In this document: positions 1 to 10,101 of the stretch, piece after piece
Layout: each line of letters begins with the position of its first letter
Numbering within the stretch: position 1 is the stretch's first letter
NCBI GenBank assembly: GCA_030949705.1
Contig: JAUZSF010000022.1
Span: 62,001-126,000, forward strand
DNA from: Robiginitomaculum sp.
GTDB taxonomy: Bacteria > Pseudomonadota > Alphaproteobacteria > Caulobacterales > Maricaulaceae
Reading direction: 5' to 3'
DNA length: 64,000 nucleotides
Program-made: the position numbers and the translations under genes
The notes under the pieces: model-generated
Seen by the model: only the letters and a program-made list of their open reading frames with translations
Told to the model about the DNA's origin: nothing
Database searches by the model: none

Positions 1-104
1 GGGGCACCCGAAAGGATAGAGCGCGCCCGATGCGCAGCCAGCAAGATAAGGTCAAAACGGGTATCGACTTTTTCAATGCAATCTTCGACGGTGACGCGAG
101 CCAT
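1..104 (-). CDS. rpoZ: RNA polymerase omega subunit, 5' part
   Basis: This is the N-terminal 34 codons of the omega subunit, which helps assemble and stabilise RNA polymerase by binding beta-prime. Reading the minus strand from the ATG at 104 gives [20 protein letters not shown] followed by [14 protein letters not shown], which matches the strongly conserved omega start (MARVTVEDC, then RFDLVLLAAQRAR). The remainder lies beyond the left edge. It is downstream of folK on the same strand with about 120 bases between; in many alphaproteobacteria rpoZ and folK are neighbours. The identification rests on direct translation and family knowledge, and the only doubt is the missing C-terminus. Confidence 0.93.
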   Translation of the reverse strand, partial: MARVTVEDCIEKVDTRFDLILLAAHRARSILSGA

Positions 105-149
105 ATGGCACTCCGGTATCTGGGCAAAAAACCATTGTGGAAACGCGAC

Positions 150-177
150 TGCATAGCCTTGCGCCCGCCGCTATGCA
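150..177. other. 8-bp inverted repeat upstream of rpoZ
   Basis: TGCATAGC (150-157) and GCTATGCA (170-177) form a perfect 8-bp stem around a 12-base GC-rich loop in the gap between folK and rpoZ. There is no T tract on either strand, so it is not a clear intrinsic terminator. It could be a 5'-leader hairpin of rpoZ or an operator; nothing in the sequence decides. Confidence 0.3.
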
Positions 178-224
178 AGTCTCAATATCGTCTAGAATGC
201 ACTATAATACAGTTGTTTGTACAT

Positions 225-737
225 TTATTTGCCATCCAGGGGCAAAACCATATCCCGGCTTTGGGCGGTTAAGGCCTTTATCATTACCGCCAGCGCTGTT
301 CCCCGGCCCGGCAAACGCCATTGCGGTGCGACCTCTTGCAGAGGAAGCAAGACAAATGCCCGTCTTTCTATGCCGGGATGGGGTAAGGTTAAATGCAGGG
401 TTCGCAAACATAGATTTTCATAGGATAAAAGATCAAGATCCAGGGTGCGCGGCGCATTACGATAAGAGCGCCGACGGCCAAATTGACGCTCTATGCCCCG
501 CAAGGTTTGCAACAGCCTATGCGGGGGCAACACCGTTACCACTTCGGCCACCGCATTCACATAGGCCGGCTCGGATGGATCTGGCCAGGCCGGACTTTGC
601 CATAACCGGGAAAACCGCAATACGCGTATGCCCTTGGCCATCAAGGCCGATTTCGCCCCCAAAATCGTATCTGCGGGTGCATGTTTTGCATATGGGAGGT
701 TGGCACCAAAGCCGATATAGGCTTTGTTTGTGTGCAT
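225..737 (-). CDS. folK: 2-amino-4-hydroxy-6-hydroxymethyldihydropteridine diphosphokinase (HPPK)
   Basis: HPPK transfers pyrophosphate from ATP to 6-hydroxymethyl-dihydropterin, the step before dihydropteroate synthase in folate synthesis, in the cytosol. The protein begins with the family beta strand (AYIGFGANLP), carries the signature RTLDLDLL at about residues 97-104 and the PHPGIERRAFVLLPL motif at about 119-133. From the ATG at 737 it has 170 residues, normal for the family. An ATG at 767 would add ten residues (MDKKVGQRLF) but would leave only 20 bases to the divergent gene at 788, so I prefer 737; neither start has a good ribosome binding site. Family identity is secure; the start is not. 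Confidence 0.9.
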   Translation of the reverse strand: MHTNKAYIGFGANLPYAKHAPADTILGAKSALMAKGIRVLRFSRLWQSPAWPDPSEPAYVNAVAEVVTVLPPHRLLQTLRGIERQFGRRRSYRNAPRTLDLDLLSYENLCLRTLHLTLPHPGIERRAFVLLPLQEVAPQWRLPGRGTALAVMIKALTAQSRDMVLPLDGK

Positions 738-787
738 GAATAATCGCTGACCCACTTTTTTATCCATTTTTTTGAGAGATTATATAC

Positions 788-1348
788 ATGGCATTTTATC
801 CCGATGAACGCCTTGGGCTTTTTATTGATGGCGCTAATTTTTACGCTGCTCTGCGGGCACTAGACATCGAAATAGACTATTCCAGACTGCTGGACGAATT
901 TCGCCGGCGCGGTCGCCTGGTTCGTGCCAATTATTATACGGCTCTGGTAGATGATCAGGAGTTTTCTCCTTTGAAAAAAATGGTCGACTGGCTCGACTAT
1001 AACGGCTTCACCATCATCACCAAATCCGCCAAGGAATATACCGATATATCCAGTGGGCGAAAACGGATTAAGGGCGATATGGATGTTGATATAACCGTTG
1101 ATGCTCTGTCCGCAGCAGACTGGCTGGACCATATCATTTTGTTTTCCGGCGATGGTGACTTCTGCCCTCTGGTCAAAGCCATACAGCGCAAGGGCGTGCG
1201 GGTTTCGGTTGTCTCCACAACCTTGTCTAACCCGCCTGTCGCTTCTGATGATCTGCGCCGCGTTGCAGATTCCTTCATTGAATTGAGTGACCTGGCGCCC
1301 TTGCTTGGGCGTCCGCTACCCGATGATAATGAGGCTGGCGCGTTGTGA
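788..1348 (+). CDS. NYN domain protein (LabA/DUF88-like putative nuclease)
   Basis: A 186-residue single-domain PIN-like NYN protein. The conserved acidic residues that bind metal in this fold are visible: FIDGANFY (D14), KGDMDVDITVDAL (D97, D99, D101) and FSGDGDF (D122, D124). The family (COG1432, LabA/YlzM-type) is thought to cleave RNA, but substrates are mostly unknown. The ATG has a GAGAGA ribosome binding site nine bases upstream. The gene starts an overlapping + strand run: its TGA stop (1346-1348) shares one base with the ATG of the uracil-DNA glycosylase gene. Function beyond the fold is not deducible here. Confidence 0.88.
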   Translation: MAFYPDERLGLFIDGANFYAALRALDIEIDYSRLLDEFRRRGRLVRANYYTALVDDQEFSPLKKMVDWLDYNGFTIITKSAKEYTDISSGRKRIKGDMDVDITVDALSAADWLDHIILFSGDGDFCPLVKAIQRKGVRVSVVSTTLSNPPVASDDLRRVADSFIELSDLAPLLGRPLPDDNEAGAL

Positions 1349-2031
1349 TGGCTGAAAACACGCCATCCCCGTCTGCTATGATGCCGCCCGAGGCCCCTTA
1401 TTCCTGTACTTTGTGCCCGCGTTTGGTGGCCTACATCAAGGAAATCGCCCTGGCTGAACCCGATTGGCATAACGGTCCGGTTGATTCCTTTGGCGATGAA
1501 GCAGCGCGTCTGTTGATTATTGGCATGGCCCCCGGGCGCGGGGGTGCCAATCGAACCGGGCGACCATTTACCGGTGATGGTGCTGGAGACTTACTCTATA
1601 AAGCATTGGCAAAACAGGGGTTTTCCATTGGTCAGTTTGACAGAAATGGCCAGGATGACCTGCGCTTGAACGATTGTATGATCACCAATGCAGTGCGGTG
1701 CGTGCCGCCACAAAACAAACCCACCGGGGAAGAAACCCGCAATTGTCGGCCCTTTCTGGTCAGTCGCCTGGCACATTTACCGAATGTCATAGCGTTATTC
1801 GCTCTGGGCCGGATCGCCCACGACAATATTATCTCCACCTTGGGGTTACGCCGGGCCGCCTACCCCTTTGGCCATGGAGCAGAGCATGATCTGCACAGCA
1901 ATGGGCGACAGTATCGATTGTTCGACAGCTATCATTGCTCGCGCTATAACACCAATACGGGTCGGTTGACCGAAGCCATGTTTGACGACGTTTTTAGGGC
2001 GGTTCGCGCATTTCTGGACAAGAGTATATGA
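1348..2031 (+). CDS. Uracil-DNA glycosylase, family 5 (UDGb) type
   Basis: Removes uracil and other deaminated or damaged bases from DNA as the first step of base excision repair. Four cysteines fit the [4Fe-4S] cluster of families 4 and 5: C20 and C23 near the N-terminus, C118 and C133. The active-site loop GMAPGRGGANRTGRPFTGD at about 59-77 has Ala rather than Glu after the GxAPG part, as in family 5 enzymes, and the C-terminal helix motif (HCSRYNTNTGRLT) is present. Length is 227 residues. The ATG at 1348 overlaps the previous stop (TGATG), indicating translational coupling; a GTG at 1345 is possible. Its stop overlaps the MFS gene start. Confidence 0.88.
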   Translation: MAENTPSPSAMMPPEAPYSCTLCPRLVAYIKEIALAEPDWHNGPVDSFGDEAARLLIIGMAPGRGGANRTGRPFTGDGAGDLLYKALAKQGFSIGQFDRNGQDDLRLNDCMITNAVRCVPPQNKPTGEETRNCRPFLVSRLAHLPNVIALFALGRIAHDNIISTLGLRRAAYPFGHGAEHDLHSNGRQYRLFDSYHCSRYNTNTGRLTEAMFDDVFRAVRAFLDKSI

Positions 2032-3314
2032 GCGAGAGCACCGCGTTTCAGTTGATCCGGCAACGCCGTTTCGGGCCGTTACTTGTTTCCCAGACTCTGG
2101 GTGGATTTAACGACAATGTATTTAAATACTCGCTGATCATTCTGATTACCTTTGGTGGATTGCAATTACAGGGCATCCCGCGCAGCGTTCTGGTGCCTGT
2201 GGCGGCCACAATTTTCACCTTGCCGTTCTTTTTATTTTCTGCTCTGGCCGGCCAAATTGCCGATCGGTTTCCCCGTGATCTGGTATTAAAATATACCAAA
2301 TTTGCCGAAATTATCCTGATGCTCAGCGCGGCGTTAGGATTCATCCTGAATTCCGGCCCGATCCTGTTTGTCACCCTATTCTTCATGGGGGCGCAATCGG
2401 CCATTTTTGCCCCGGCGAAACAGGCCTCTTTGCCACAATATCTCAGCCGAAAGGAACTGGTGCCCGGCAATGCCATGATCAGCGGCACCTTGTTTTTGTC
2501 CATACTTAGCGGCTCTTTGGTTGGTATATTGCTGATACGTCGCCCCTTTGGCCCGGAAATCATTGGCGGATTACTGGTCACGCTGGCGATATTGGGGTGG
2601 GGATTCATGCGCATGATGCCCACCAAGCCGGCCGCCGCCCCCCACCTGAAATTAAACTGGAATATTGTTTCGGGTACCTGGCATACCATGGCCACCTTAT
2701 TTACTGAGCCAAAAGCTTTTCGCCCCCTGATCGGCGTTGCCTGGTTCTGGACGGCGGGGGCGGCTTCCACCACCGTTTTACCATTGTTGGTACATGACGT
2801 TCTGTACATGGATGTCAGTGTTGTATCGGTTTTCATGGCGGTCTTTACCATAGGGGCGGCACTGGGCTCGTTAGGCTGTGCGGCCATTAACCGGGACCGG
2901 GATATTTTATGGCTTTCCATAGCCGGGGCCATTTTGCTTTCTGTTTTTGCCATCGATGTCTTACTGGCCAGCGCTGGGCGTACGGCCATGCCTCTTGGCG
3001 GCCTGAATGAGTTTTTTGCCGACAAACGAAACTGGCGACTGCTCTTTGACTTTTTTGCCATGGCGGTTTTTTCCGGCGTGTTTGTTGTCCCCCTGCAGGC
3101 CATGTCCCAGCATCGGGCGCCCGAAGAATCGCGCGCCCGTATTCTGGCTGGCGGCGCGGTAATGAATGCCGCTGGTGCCTCCTTCGGCCAACTGGCGCTG
3201 ATCGGCATGGCCCGGGCGCATTTACCGCTGTCCAGCGCCTATGTTGGCATTGCTGTTTTCAGCCTGCTTTTCGCTCTTTTCATGATCTATCGACGGATAA
3301 AAAACACATGGTAA
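2028..3314 (+). CDS. MFS transporter, LplT-like
   Basis: A 428-residue major facilitator superfamily protein with about twelve hydrophobic segments and a short cytoplasmic A-like loop (GQIADRFPRD). The opening FGPLLVSQTLGGFNDNVFKY resembles LplT-type lysophospholipid transporters and the transporter domains fused to acyltransferases. Substrate therefore may be a lysophospholipid, but this is inference from family resemblance. The ATG overlaps the upstream TGA (ATGA), and its end overlaps the start of rnd by seven bases, so the four genes from 788 are probably one transcript. Confidence 0.8.
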   Translation: MSESTAFQLIRQRRFGPLLVSQTLGGFNDNVFKYSLIILITFGGLQLQGIPRSVLVPVAATIFTLPFFLFSALAGQIADRFPRDLVLKYTKFAEIILMLSAALGFILNSGPILFVTLFFMGAQSAIFAPAKQASLPQYLSRKELVPGNAMISGTLFLSILSGSLVGILLIRRPFGPEIIGGLLVTLAILGWGFMRMMPTKPAAAPHLKLNWNIVSGTWHTMATLFTEPKAFRPLIGVAWFWTAGAASTTVLPLLVHDVLYMDVSVVSVFMAVFTIGAALGSLGCAAINRDRDILWLSIAGAILLSVFAIDVLLASAGRTAMPLGGLNEFFADKRNWRLLFDFFAMAVFSGVFVVPLQAMSQHRAPEESRARILAGGAVMNAAGASFGQLALIGMARAHLPLSSAYVGIAVFSLLFALFMIYRRIKNTW

Positions 3315-4351
3315 TTGTCACCGATAACGCCGCCCTGAAAAACGTCTGCGAGGCATTGAGCCAGACCGACTTTTTCGCCGTGGATACCGAATTTTTGCGC
3401 GAAAGCACCTATTGGTCCAAACTGTGCCTGATACAGGTGGCCGGCGGCGATGTTGAGGCCATTATCGATCCGCTGGCCGATGGGCTGGATATGCGTCCGT
3501 TCCTGTCGATCATGGCCGATACCCGCATTACCAAGGTATTTCATGCCGCCCGACAGGATCTGGAAATTTTTTATCGCCTGATGGGACAAGTGCCCCTGCC
3601 CCTGTTTGACAGCCAGATCGCCGCCATGGCCGCGGGCCTGGGCGATTCCATCGGCTATGACACGCTGGTACAGAAAATGCTCAAGAAAAGCGTGGACAAA
3701 GGTTCGCGCTTTACCGACTGGTCCCGGCGACCGCTATCGGACAAGCAACTGACCTATGCCATTGGCGATGTCACCCATTTGCGCGATCTGTATCCCTTGT
3801 TGATTGGTCGCCTGAAGGAGCGCGATCGGCTGAGCTGGGTTGATGAAGAAATGGCAAGCCTGACCAACCCCGCGATTTACCAGTTTGACCCGGAAGACGC
3901 CTGGCGCAGAATGAAAATTCGCAAATATTCGCCGCAATGGCTGGCCGTCATGCGGCTGGTCACGCGCTGGCGCGAACGCGAGGCCCAAACCCGCGACAAG
4001 CCACGGGGACGTATCCTGAAAGATGATGCCATATATGAGCTCGCGCAACAGGCCCCCCGATCCGTGGAGGCTTTGGGCAGAATGCGCGCCATCCCCAGAG
4101 GGTTTGAGCGCTCTTCCATGGCACAGGGCCTTTTGGCCGCCATTAATGAAGCCTTGTCGGACCCGGAAAAGCATGCGCCGCAAATCTCCCGTCCGCCGGT
4201 CATGCCTTCTGGTTTGGGGCCGGTGGTTGAATTGCTAAAGGTATTATTGCGCATTAAGTCCGAAGAGCTGGGCGTGGCCCCTCGCCTGATTGCCAATGCC
4301 GCCGATATCGAACGTCTGGCCGCCTTTGATGATGCCGATATTCCGCCTTGA
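3308..4351 (+). CDS. rnd: Ribonuclease D
   Basis: 3'-5' exoribonuclease that trims tRNA and other stable RNA ends. The DEDDy catalytic residues are visible: D26 and E28 in VDTEFL, D84 in [11 protein letters not shown], and Y150/D154 in [13 protein letters not shown]. An HRDC domain follows at roughly 200-290. Length (347) is normal for alphaproteobacteria, where rnd often lies next to ppx-ppk-hda as here. The gene overlaps the MFS gene by seven bases and converges with ppx; the 87-base gap holds a short stem (AAAGGCT/AGCCTTT, just after the stop) without a T tract. Confidence 0.93.
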   Translation: MVIVTDNAALKNVCEALSQTDFFAVDTEFLRESTYWSKLCLIQVAGGDVEAIIDPLADGLDMRPFLSIMADTRITKVFHAARQDLEIFYRLMGQVPLPLFDSQIAAMAAGLGDSIGYDTLVQKMLKKSVDKGSRFTDWSRRPLSDKQLTYAIGDVTHLRDLYPLLIGRLKERDRLSWVDEEMASLTNPAIYQFDPEDAWRRMKIRKYSPQWLAVMRLVTRWREREAQTRDKPRGRILKDDAIYELAQQAPRSVEALGRMRAIPRGFERSSMAQGLLAAINEALSDPEKHAPQISRPPVMPSGLGPVVELLKVLLRIKSEELGVAPRLIANAADIERLAAFDDADIPP

Positions 4352-4438
4352 AAGGCTGGCGTCTGCAAGCCTTTGGCAATGACGCCTTGCGCTTGAAAAA
4401 AGGTGAACTTTCGTTAACGCTAAAAGGCAAGCGTGCCG

Positions 4439-5970
4439 TTATTGAGCCACGTCAAGGTTAGGGGGCGGCCCGGTTTCCAGCCCCAATGCTGCGGCCATTT
4501 CCTGTAGGCGTTTTTGGGCCCGTGCGGTGAGCAATTCCTGGGCATCATCGCGAGCAACCAGATACAATTGGTCGTCCTGTAAGTGCACGTGCGTGCGTTT
4601 TAGCAATTTGGATGTGCGCCCCGAGACCGCAGCAGCGCATCGCAGGCTCATGCCCAGCCCCAAGGCCCAGTCTTTTTTTGCTCTTTGCCCAGCAAATGGC
4701 CAATCAGGCCGCCGCGGGGTGGCGTTGTATCCCCGCTATAGCGATAAAATATACACAGAGCCAAGGCCACACGCTCTTCGTGAGACAGACCGGCAAAGGG
4801 GGCAAATAAAACAATATCAAAGGCAATCTGCGCCCGGTGATCGGGGTGCAGACGTGCGCCAATATCCGCCAGCCGACAGGCCGCCGCCATCATCAGATTG
4901 GTGCGTGGCTCGCCAAATGGAGATTTGAGTACATCGCGTACCGGTTCCAGCCAGCGCTGTACTTCGCTGCCAAAGCGTGAGGATGACCAATTTTGTTGTG
5001 CCAAGGCCTTCACCCCGGCCAGTACCGGGTGTTTGGCCCGCGCCTTTGAGCCCAGCTCTTCATACAGCAGGCCTTCGCGGAGGCCATAACCGGATATGGT
5101 CACGCTTTCAAAAAACTGGCGTTGTAATATCCGTTCCAGCAACAGGGCCGCATAGGGCAATAAAGGTGCTCGGCGCGAAGAAAGCCCCGGGGTACGCGCC
5201 AGCGAGGCCGGGCTTTGGGACCCTACCAAATGCACCAGCTCGAATGCCTCATCCCGGCTGATCCGGTAATTATGCAAAACCCGCAAGGGGTGCCCTCGCA
5301 GGGCCATATTCACCAGTGCCAGAGAACGCCACGCCCCGCCCACCGCATAAAAACTGCCACTATCTTTGGTGGTGATCTGCGCTGAGGCTTCATCCAGCGC
5401 CTCATCAATGCGGGCACTCATCGCCTTAATATCCATATCGCCGCCGGCACGCATGGCCAATGGCCCGAGAGGCAGGGAAATGCCCCGCTTTACCCTGCCC
5501 TTGCCCACGGGCACCAGTTCCAGCGAGGATCCGCCCAAATCCCCGATCACGCCCACAGCATCCGGCGCGCCGGCGATCACCCCTAAGGCAGACAGACGGG
5601 CCTCTTCCAGGCCGGCAATGATGGATATGCGCAATCCGGTTTGGGCTTTGACGGCCTTGATAAAGTCCGGACCATCTTCGGCAACGCGCACAGCGGCGGT
5701 GGCCACCGCCAGCACATTGCTTACCCCCCGGGCCTTGATGATGCGTTTATAGCGTTTCAAGGCCGCCATGGCGGCCACCGCGCCTTCCGGATTTAACTTG
5801 CCAGTTTGGGCCACGCCGCGCCCCAGCCCGGCCAAGACCTTTTCGTTGAAGATCGGCTGAAAAAACGTCTCATGGGTGCGAAACACAACCAGTCGGACAG
5901 AGTTGGAGCCAACATCAATGACGGCCTTGTCAACAAGACCGTTTACGGTTTTGCCCCCCTTGGATGCCAT
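4439..5970 (-). CDS. ppx: Exopolyphosphatase / Ppx-GppA family, apparent frameshift near the C-terminus
   Basis: Hydrolyses polyphosphate (and possibly pppGpp). The N-terminus has the actin-fold phosphate-binding motif [15 protein letters not shown], later [10 protein letters not shown], and an HD-like C-terminal domain. The zero-frame ORF stops at 4648 after about 440 residues, but a second frame (4439-4663) continues the same family C-terminus ([20 protein letters not shown] onward). The frames join at a run of seven A on the coding strand (4673-4679 on +). One extra A restores a 510-residue protein of normal length. The run is also read as A AAA AAG in frame, a classical -1 slippery heptamer, so either a sequencing error, a real mutation or programmed frameshifting is possible. 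The gene is two bases downstream of ppk1. Confidence 0.88.
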
Positions 5971-5972
5971 GT

Positions 5973-8105
5973 TTATGTGCTCCGCGGTTGTACGAGCGGT
6001 GGTTGGTCATGTTTGAGCGCACTGCCGCGCCCGGACAGGGATGGATTGGTCATAAAATAGGTATGGGCACTAAACGGTTTTTCGATTCCTGAAGTATCAA
6101 CTCGTTCAAAACTGCCATCGGGGCCCATAATCCAACTCTGTGCCTGATCCTGTAAATTGGTCACCATAATCTGATATAACACCTGACGATGCACCGTTGG
6201 GTTCTGGATGGGACACAAAACCTCGACCCGGCGATCCAGGTTGCGCGGCATCCAGTCCGCCGAAGAAATAAACACCAGAGCGTTGTTGGAGGGCATGGCC
6301 TTGCCGTTGGCGAAACAGGCTATGCGCGAATGTTCCAAAAAGCGGCCAATAATACTTTTTACCCGAATATTCTCTGACAAGCCGGGTACGCCCGGACGCA
6401 GACAGCAAATCCCGCGAATAACCAGATCAATCGGCACGCCGGCGGCACTGGCTTGATAGAGTGCATCAATGACCTGACTGTCGACCAGAGCGTTCAGTTT
6501 CACCCAAATGCCGCTGGGTTTGCCGGCCCGGGCATTGTCGGCCTCGGCCGCAATCAGGCGCAACAAGGTGGATTTGCAATTTAATGGGGATAAGGCAATG
6601 CGTTCCAGCGCTTTGGGCTGGGCATAACCAGTTACATAATTAAATACCCGCACAGCATCGCGGCCAAAAGCGGGATCGGCAGTAAAAAGCGAAAGGTCCG
6701 TATACACCCGCGCGGTGACCGGATGGTAATTGCCGGTACCAAAATGAGTATAGGTGCGCAGCTGTTCGCCTTCGCGGCGCACCACCAGGCTCAGCTTGGC
6801 ATGGGTTTTCCACTCGATAAAGCCATACACCACCTGCACCCCGGCGCGTTCCAATGCGCGGGCCAGATTAAGGTTGGTCTCTTCATCAAAGCGCGCTTTA
6901 AGCTCGATCAGGGCGGTGACGTTTTTGCCAGCTTCGGCCGCGGCAATCAGGGCGGCGACAATGGGCGAGCTTTTGGAGGTCCGATAGAGGGTCTGTTTAA
7001 TCGTTACCACATCAGGATCTGCAACGGCCTGGCGCAAAAACTGCACCATCACGTCAAAGGATTCGTATGGGTGGTGAATCAGAATGTCTTTTTCACGGAT
7101 GGCCGCAAAACAATCGCCGCCATGATCGCGAATGCGTTCAGGAAAGCGCGGCTCGTAAGGCGGGAATTGCAGGTCAGAGCGTTCAGGGACGATCAACTGG
7201 TCCAGCTGACTGATCCCCAAAATACCATCCACCGGGGCTACATCGCGCTGGTCAGCACCTAATTGTTCGATAATGAACTGGCGCAGGCTGTCTGGCGTAC
7301 TGACATCAAATTTGACCCGCACCACCACACCGCGCCGGCGTTCCCGGATCATGCTTTCAAATTGACGCACCAGGTCTTCGGCTTCTTCCTCGATCTCGAT
7401 ATCGCTGTCCCGCAGCAACCGAAATGCTCCGGTTTCTTCGACGATATAGCTGGGAAAAATATCTTCAAAAAACAGCGCCAGCACCGATTCCAGCGGCACA
7501 TGGCGCTTGATGGAAAATCCGTCTTCGGTTTTTTTCTGATCATCCAGCACCAAAAAGCGCGGCACCCCCGAAGGAATCGGCACCAGTGCATTCATTGGTT
7601 TGCCATCGCGCGCCCGGCGCAGCCTGAGTACCAGAGCAAAGCCAAGATTGGGAATGAAGGGAAAGGGGTGTGCCGGATCAATCGCCAAGGGAGTAATCAG
7701 GGGAAAAATGCGCGTTATAAACAGATCATGCAGTCGTTGGCGGTCTTCTTCGGCCAAATTTTCGGCATTGGTTACACATACCCCGGCCTTGGCAAGATTG
7801 GGCTGCAACTCACGCCAGATGCGTTGTTGATCTTGCATTAACCGCCCGGCTTCCTGATTGATACGTTCCAATTGTTCCGACGGGGTCAGGCCATCCTGGC
7901 TTTTGTGGCTGATACCGGCACGAATTTGTGCGCGCAGCCCGGCAACCCGCACCATGTAAAACTCGTCCAGGTTGGAGCCGGAAATGGACAGAAACCGCAA
8001 ACGCTCCAGCAGCGGATGACAGGGGTTTTCCGCCTCCTGCAAGACACGCATATTGAATTGCAGCCAGCTCAATTCGCGATTCAGAAATCGCGCCGAGGAG
8101 GTCAT
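5973..8105 (-). CDS. ppk1: Polyphosphate kinase 1
   Basis: Reversibly polymerises ATP gamma-phosphate into polyphosphate. The N domain begins [13 protein letters not shown], the autophosphorylated histidine lies in [12 protein letters not shown], the second conserved histidine in [10 protein letters not shown], and the typical phosphate-binding block [15 protein letters not shown] is present. Three starts are possible. The ATG at 8105 has a strong GAGGAA five bases away and gives about 710 residues; the ATG at 8159 adds 18 residues; the ATG at 8285 would overlap hdaA by 29 bases and adds an unfamiliar extension. I prefer 8105. It forms a minus-strand run with DUF2066, hdaA and ppx, an arrangement common in alphaproteobacteria, so chromosome-replication control and polyphosphate turnover are co-transcribed. 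Confidence 0.95.
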   Translation of the reverse strand: MTSSARFLNRELSWLQFNMRVLQEAENPCHPLLERLRFLSISGSNLDEFYMVRVAGLRAQIRAGISHKSQDGLTPSEQLERINQEAGRLMQDQQRIWRELQPNLAKAGVCVTNAENLAEEDRQRLHDLFITRIFPLITPLAIDPAHPFPFIPNLGFALVLRLRRARDGKPMNALVPIPSGVPRFLVLDDQKKTEDGFSIKRHVPLESVLALFFEDIFPSYIVEETGAFRLLRDSDIEIEEEAEDLVRQFESMIRERRRGVVVRVKFDVSTPDSLRQFIIEQLGADQRDVAPVDGILGISQLDQLIVPERSDLQFPPYEPRFPERIRDHGGDCFAAIREKDILIHHPYESFDVMVQFLRQAVADPDVVTIKQTLYRTSKSSPIVAALIAAAEAGKNVTALIELKARFDEETNLNLARALERAGVQVVYGFIEWKTHAKLSLVVRREGEQLRTYTHFGTGNYHPVTARVYTDLSLFTADPAFGRDAVRVFNYVTGYAQPKALERIALSPLNCKSTLLRLIAAEADNARAGKPSGIWVKLNALVDSQVIDALYQASAAGVPIDLVIRGICCLRPGVPGLSENIRVKSIIGRFLEHSRIACFANGKAMPSNNALVFISSADWMPRNLDRRVEVLCPIQNPTVHRQVLYQIMVTNLQDQAQSWIMGPDGSFERVDTSGIEKPFSAHTYFMTNPSLSGRGSALKHDQPPLVQPRST

Positions 8106-8256
8106 CAGTTCCTCATTGAGGGTATTGGCCGATGCGCTATCTTGGTTATCCCGTTGCATCAGGGCGGGCAGTCTCTTCCGTGCCAATTCCGACGGGCGAT
8201 CCACGGTGCTGTACCAGCGGTAACCGTACGATGCTGCCTTAATGTATCTATGCACC

Positions 8257-8850
8257 TTATGAATAAATGACGTGGATACGTTCAACGGTCGTCAATGCCG
8301 CAGCCGTCGAGCGTTCCATACGAGTAAGAAGGTAATCTATCACCGCTTGATCCACGGCAATCTGGCGATCGGCAAATAGTTTCTTGAGAACGCCACCAAG
8401 CACTACATCATCCGGCTCTTCAATAGCAACCGTGTGCATGGCGGCCAAACGGGAGGGCAGATCTGGGAGGCTGACCGGCCATTGGCGTGGTTTCCGTGTA
8501 CTGGTCAGTAAAACATGGACTGTTCCCCGCGCGGCCTCATTAATCAACCTGAACAGATTTTGTTCATGCATGGCATCTGGCAGGTCTTCAATCAGCACAC
8601 AGCCCTGAATGCGTCTTGGCAGGTTGGACAAATCCAGAATTTGGCCTTCATTTTCTTCGATCCACAAAGCCGCCAAATGTGTTTTTCCACACCCCATGGG
8701 GCCGGTCAGCGCCATTAAACCGCCCGGCCAATCCCGCCATGCCTGTAAGGCCTTGCGGGCCAATGCATTGCTTTGCCCTTCGACAAAGGTGTCGCGGCGA
8801 TACGCACCGCCCTTTGGGGCCAGATCAAGCCAGAGTTGACGGGTTTGCAC
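8257..8850 (-). CDS. hdaA: DnaA regulatory inactivator HdaA
   Basis: AAA+ protein homologous to the DnaA ATPase domain; with the DNA clamp it stimulates ATP hydrolysis by DnaA to prevent re-initiation. The N-terminal clamp-binding segment QLWLDL is present at residues 5-10, Walker A GPMGCGKT at about 50-57, and a Walker B-like strand (VLIEDLPD). Length 197 is typical. It starts with GTG at 8850, preceded by GAGGTGG at 8855-8861. The upstream DUF2066 frame appears to run into this gene by 136 bases, but that overlap vanishes if a one-base error in DUF2066 is corrected. Confidence 0.93.
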   Translation of the reverse strand: MQTRQLWLDLAPKGGAYRRDTFVEGQSNALARKALQAWRDWPGGLMALTGPMGCGKTHLAALWIEENEGQILDLSNLPRRIQGCVLIEDLPDAMHEQNLFRLINEAARGTVHVLLTSTRKPRQWPVSLPDLPSRLAAMHTVAIEEPDDVVLGGVLKKLFADRQIAVDQAVIDYLLTRMERSTAAALTTVERIHVIYS

Positions 8851-8869
8851 GATACCACCTCAGGCAGGG

Positions 8870-9974
8870 TTATTGCAGGCGGGCCACCAGCCCCGATTTC
8901 TTCTTGGCGCAGGAGCACCCCTTTTTGTGCCAGGCGTCTGGCCAATTGCTCCTCGCTGCCAATATAGCTGAGCGTCAGCAAGGCCCCATCATAACTAAGG
9001 GCATCCAGCCGTGCTTCCTCCACCAGCGCCACGCCCCCCAGGGCATCACGAAGGCGTTGCCATTCTGGCAGTGTGTTATAAAGCGCTGTCAGACGCACGC
9101 TTTGGCGGCTGGCATCACGGACGATGGCCTGTTGCTTCCAGTCCGTATCCAGCACTTGCGCGATTTTATCTGCCGCAGCGTATAATGCCTGGTCCAGCCA
9201 TTGGGATTGGCGCGCACTAAACGGGGCCATCCCTTCAAATGAACCCATGTCCACTATGGATTCGACCCCATTTTCTCCAATCTGAACACGCTGTGCCTTG
9301 ATACGTACAGCATTCGAACCTTCGGGTTTGGCAGAGGCAATGATGATTTCCTTCACCCCCGCGCTGGCGGCCATGGTACTGAGCAAATCATTATCAAAAT
9401 TGGCCAATTGCCAGGCTTTCAGAGAGGTTCCTTGTTCATCCAGATCCATATCTTCGGTGGCAAGTTTCAACGGAACCAGATGGTTTTGAAACCCTGGACG
9501 CTTTAGTACCTTTGCAAAAGGGTTATCGGTCCCTAGCACCGCCTGTCCTTCTGGGTTCTGCCACAGCGCTACGATCAAAACCGGGGCGGCCTGACTTTCC
9601 ACAAATGGCAGATTATGTGCCCGCAGAAAATTTCGTACCGCTTGCGCATCAAAGGTGACACTCAAATCCCCCAGATAACGCGAACGGCTGCGTTTTTCAT
9701 TGGCAATTTCGATACCGGCCACCAATTGTTCTGCAACATCTTCGGTGATGACCAATGGCGGGTCCAATGCCAAGCGGTCGGATGGCAGGGTTAGCCGATC
9801 CAGCAATTGATAGGTGGCATCCAGCGTGCCAACCCGAATGGCCTGTGTCCGTGCCTTGGTGACATTGGCCCCATAGGCATCAATACGAACCCCGGTAATT
9901 TCAAACGGGCTGCCTGCCATGGCGGCTGTAGAGACTACCAGGCCTGCCAGAAAAATGATCATTGCGCGTAACAT
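8870..9974 (-). CDS. DUF2066 protein, secreted; probable one-base frameshift near the end
   Basis: A conserved alphaproteobacterial protein of unknown function, usually located just upstream of hda. From the ATG at 9974 (AGGA seven bases upstream) it has a clear signal peptide (MLRAMIIFLAGLVVSTAAMA) with cleavage after AMA, so it is periplasmic. As written, the frame continues to 8715, overlapping hdaA by 136 bases with a non-family tail. If the four C at 8891-8894 are three, the protein ends IGLVARLQ at the TAA 8870-8872, just ahead of the hdaA ribosome binding site. I take the corrected end as real. The ORF also extends upstream of 9974 in frame, but without support. Confidence 0.8.
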
Positions 9975-10053
9975 GGGTGTTCCTGACATAATTACACCGA
10001 ACCGGCCATCAATATAGACGATGCAGCCCCCTGAATGAAAGCCGCGACTTGCG

Positions 10054-10070
10054 CCTATTCTCACAATAGG
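10054..10070. promoter_or_regulatory. Palindrome in the divergent purM / DUF2066 promoter region
   Basis: CCTATT and AATAGG flank CTCAC in the 127-base gap between the divergent starts at 9974 and 10102. A 17-base symmetric site in this place could be an operator for purine control, but it does not match a regulator motif I recognise. Confidence 0.3.
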
Positions 10071-10101
10071 TCATAGGGAGAAAACCGATAGGAATCAGCT
10101 G

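Noticed and set aside
137-739. A 200-codon + strand ORF opposite folK
   Set aside because: It lies antisense to a clear HPPK gene and its translation has no regular fold or motif; it is a shadow.
2048-3208. A 386-codon minus-strand ORF
   Set aside because: Antisense shadow of the MFS transporter; the sense protein has the family motifs and overlaps its neighbours.
4352-4438. Bidirectional terminator between rnd and ppx
   Set aside because: A 7-bp stem AAAGGCT/AGCCTTT lies after the rnd stop, but with a ten-base loop and no T tract on either strand.
8715-8869. Long overlap of DUF2066 with hdaA as a real gene overlap
   Set aside because: The overlapping tail is unlike the family, and dropping one C at 8891-8894 gives a normal stop just before the hdaA ribosome binding site.
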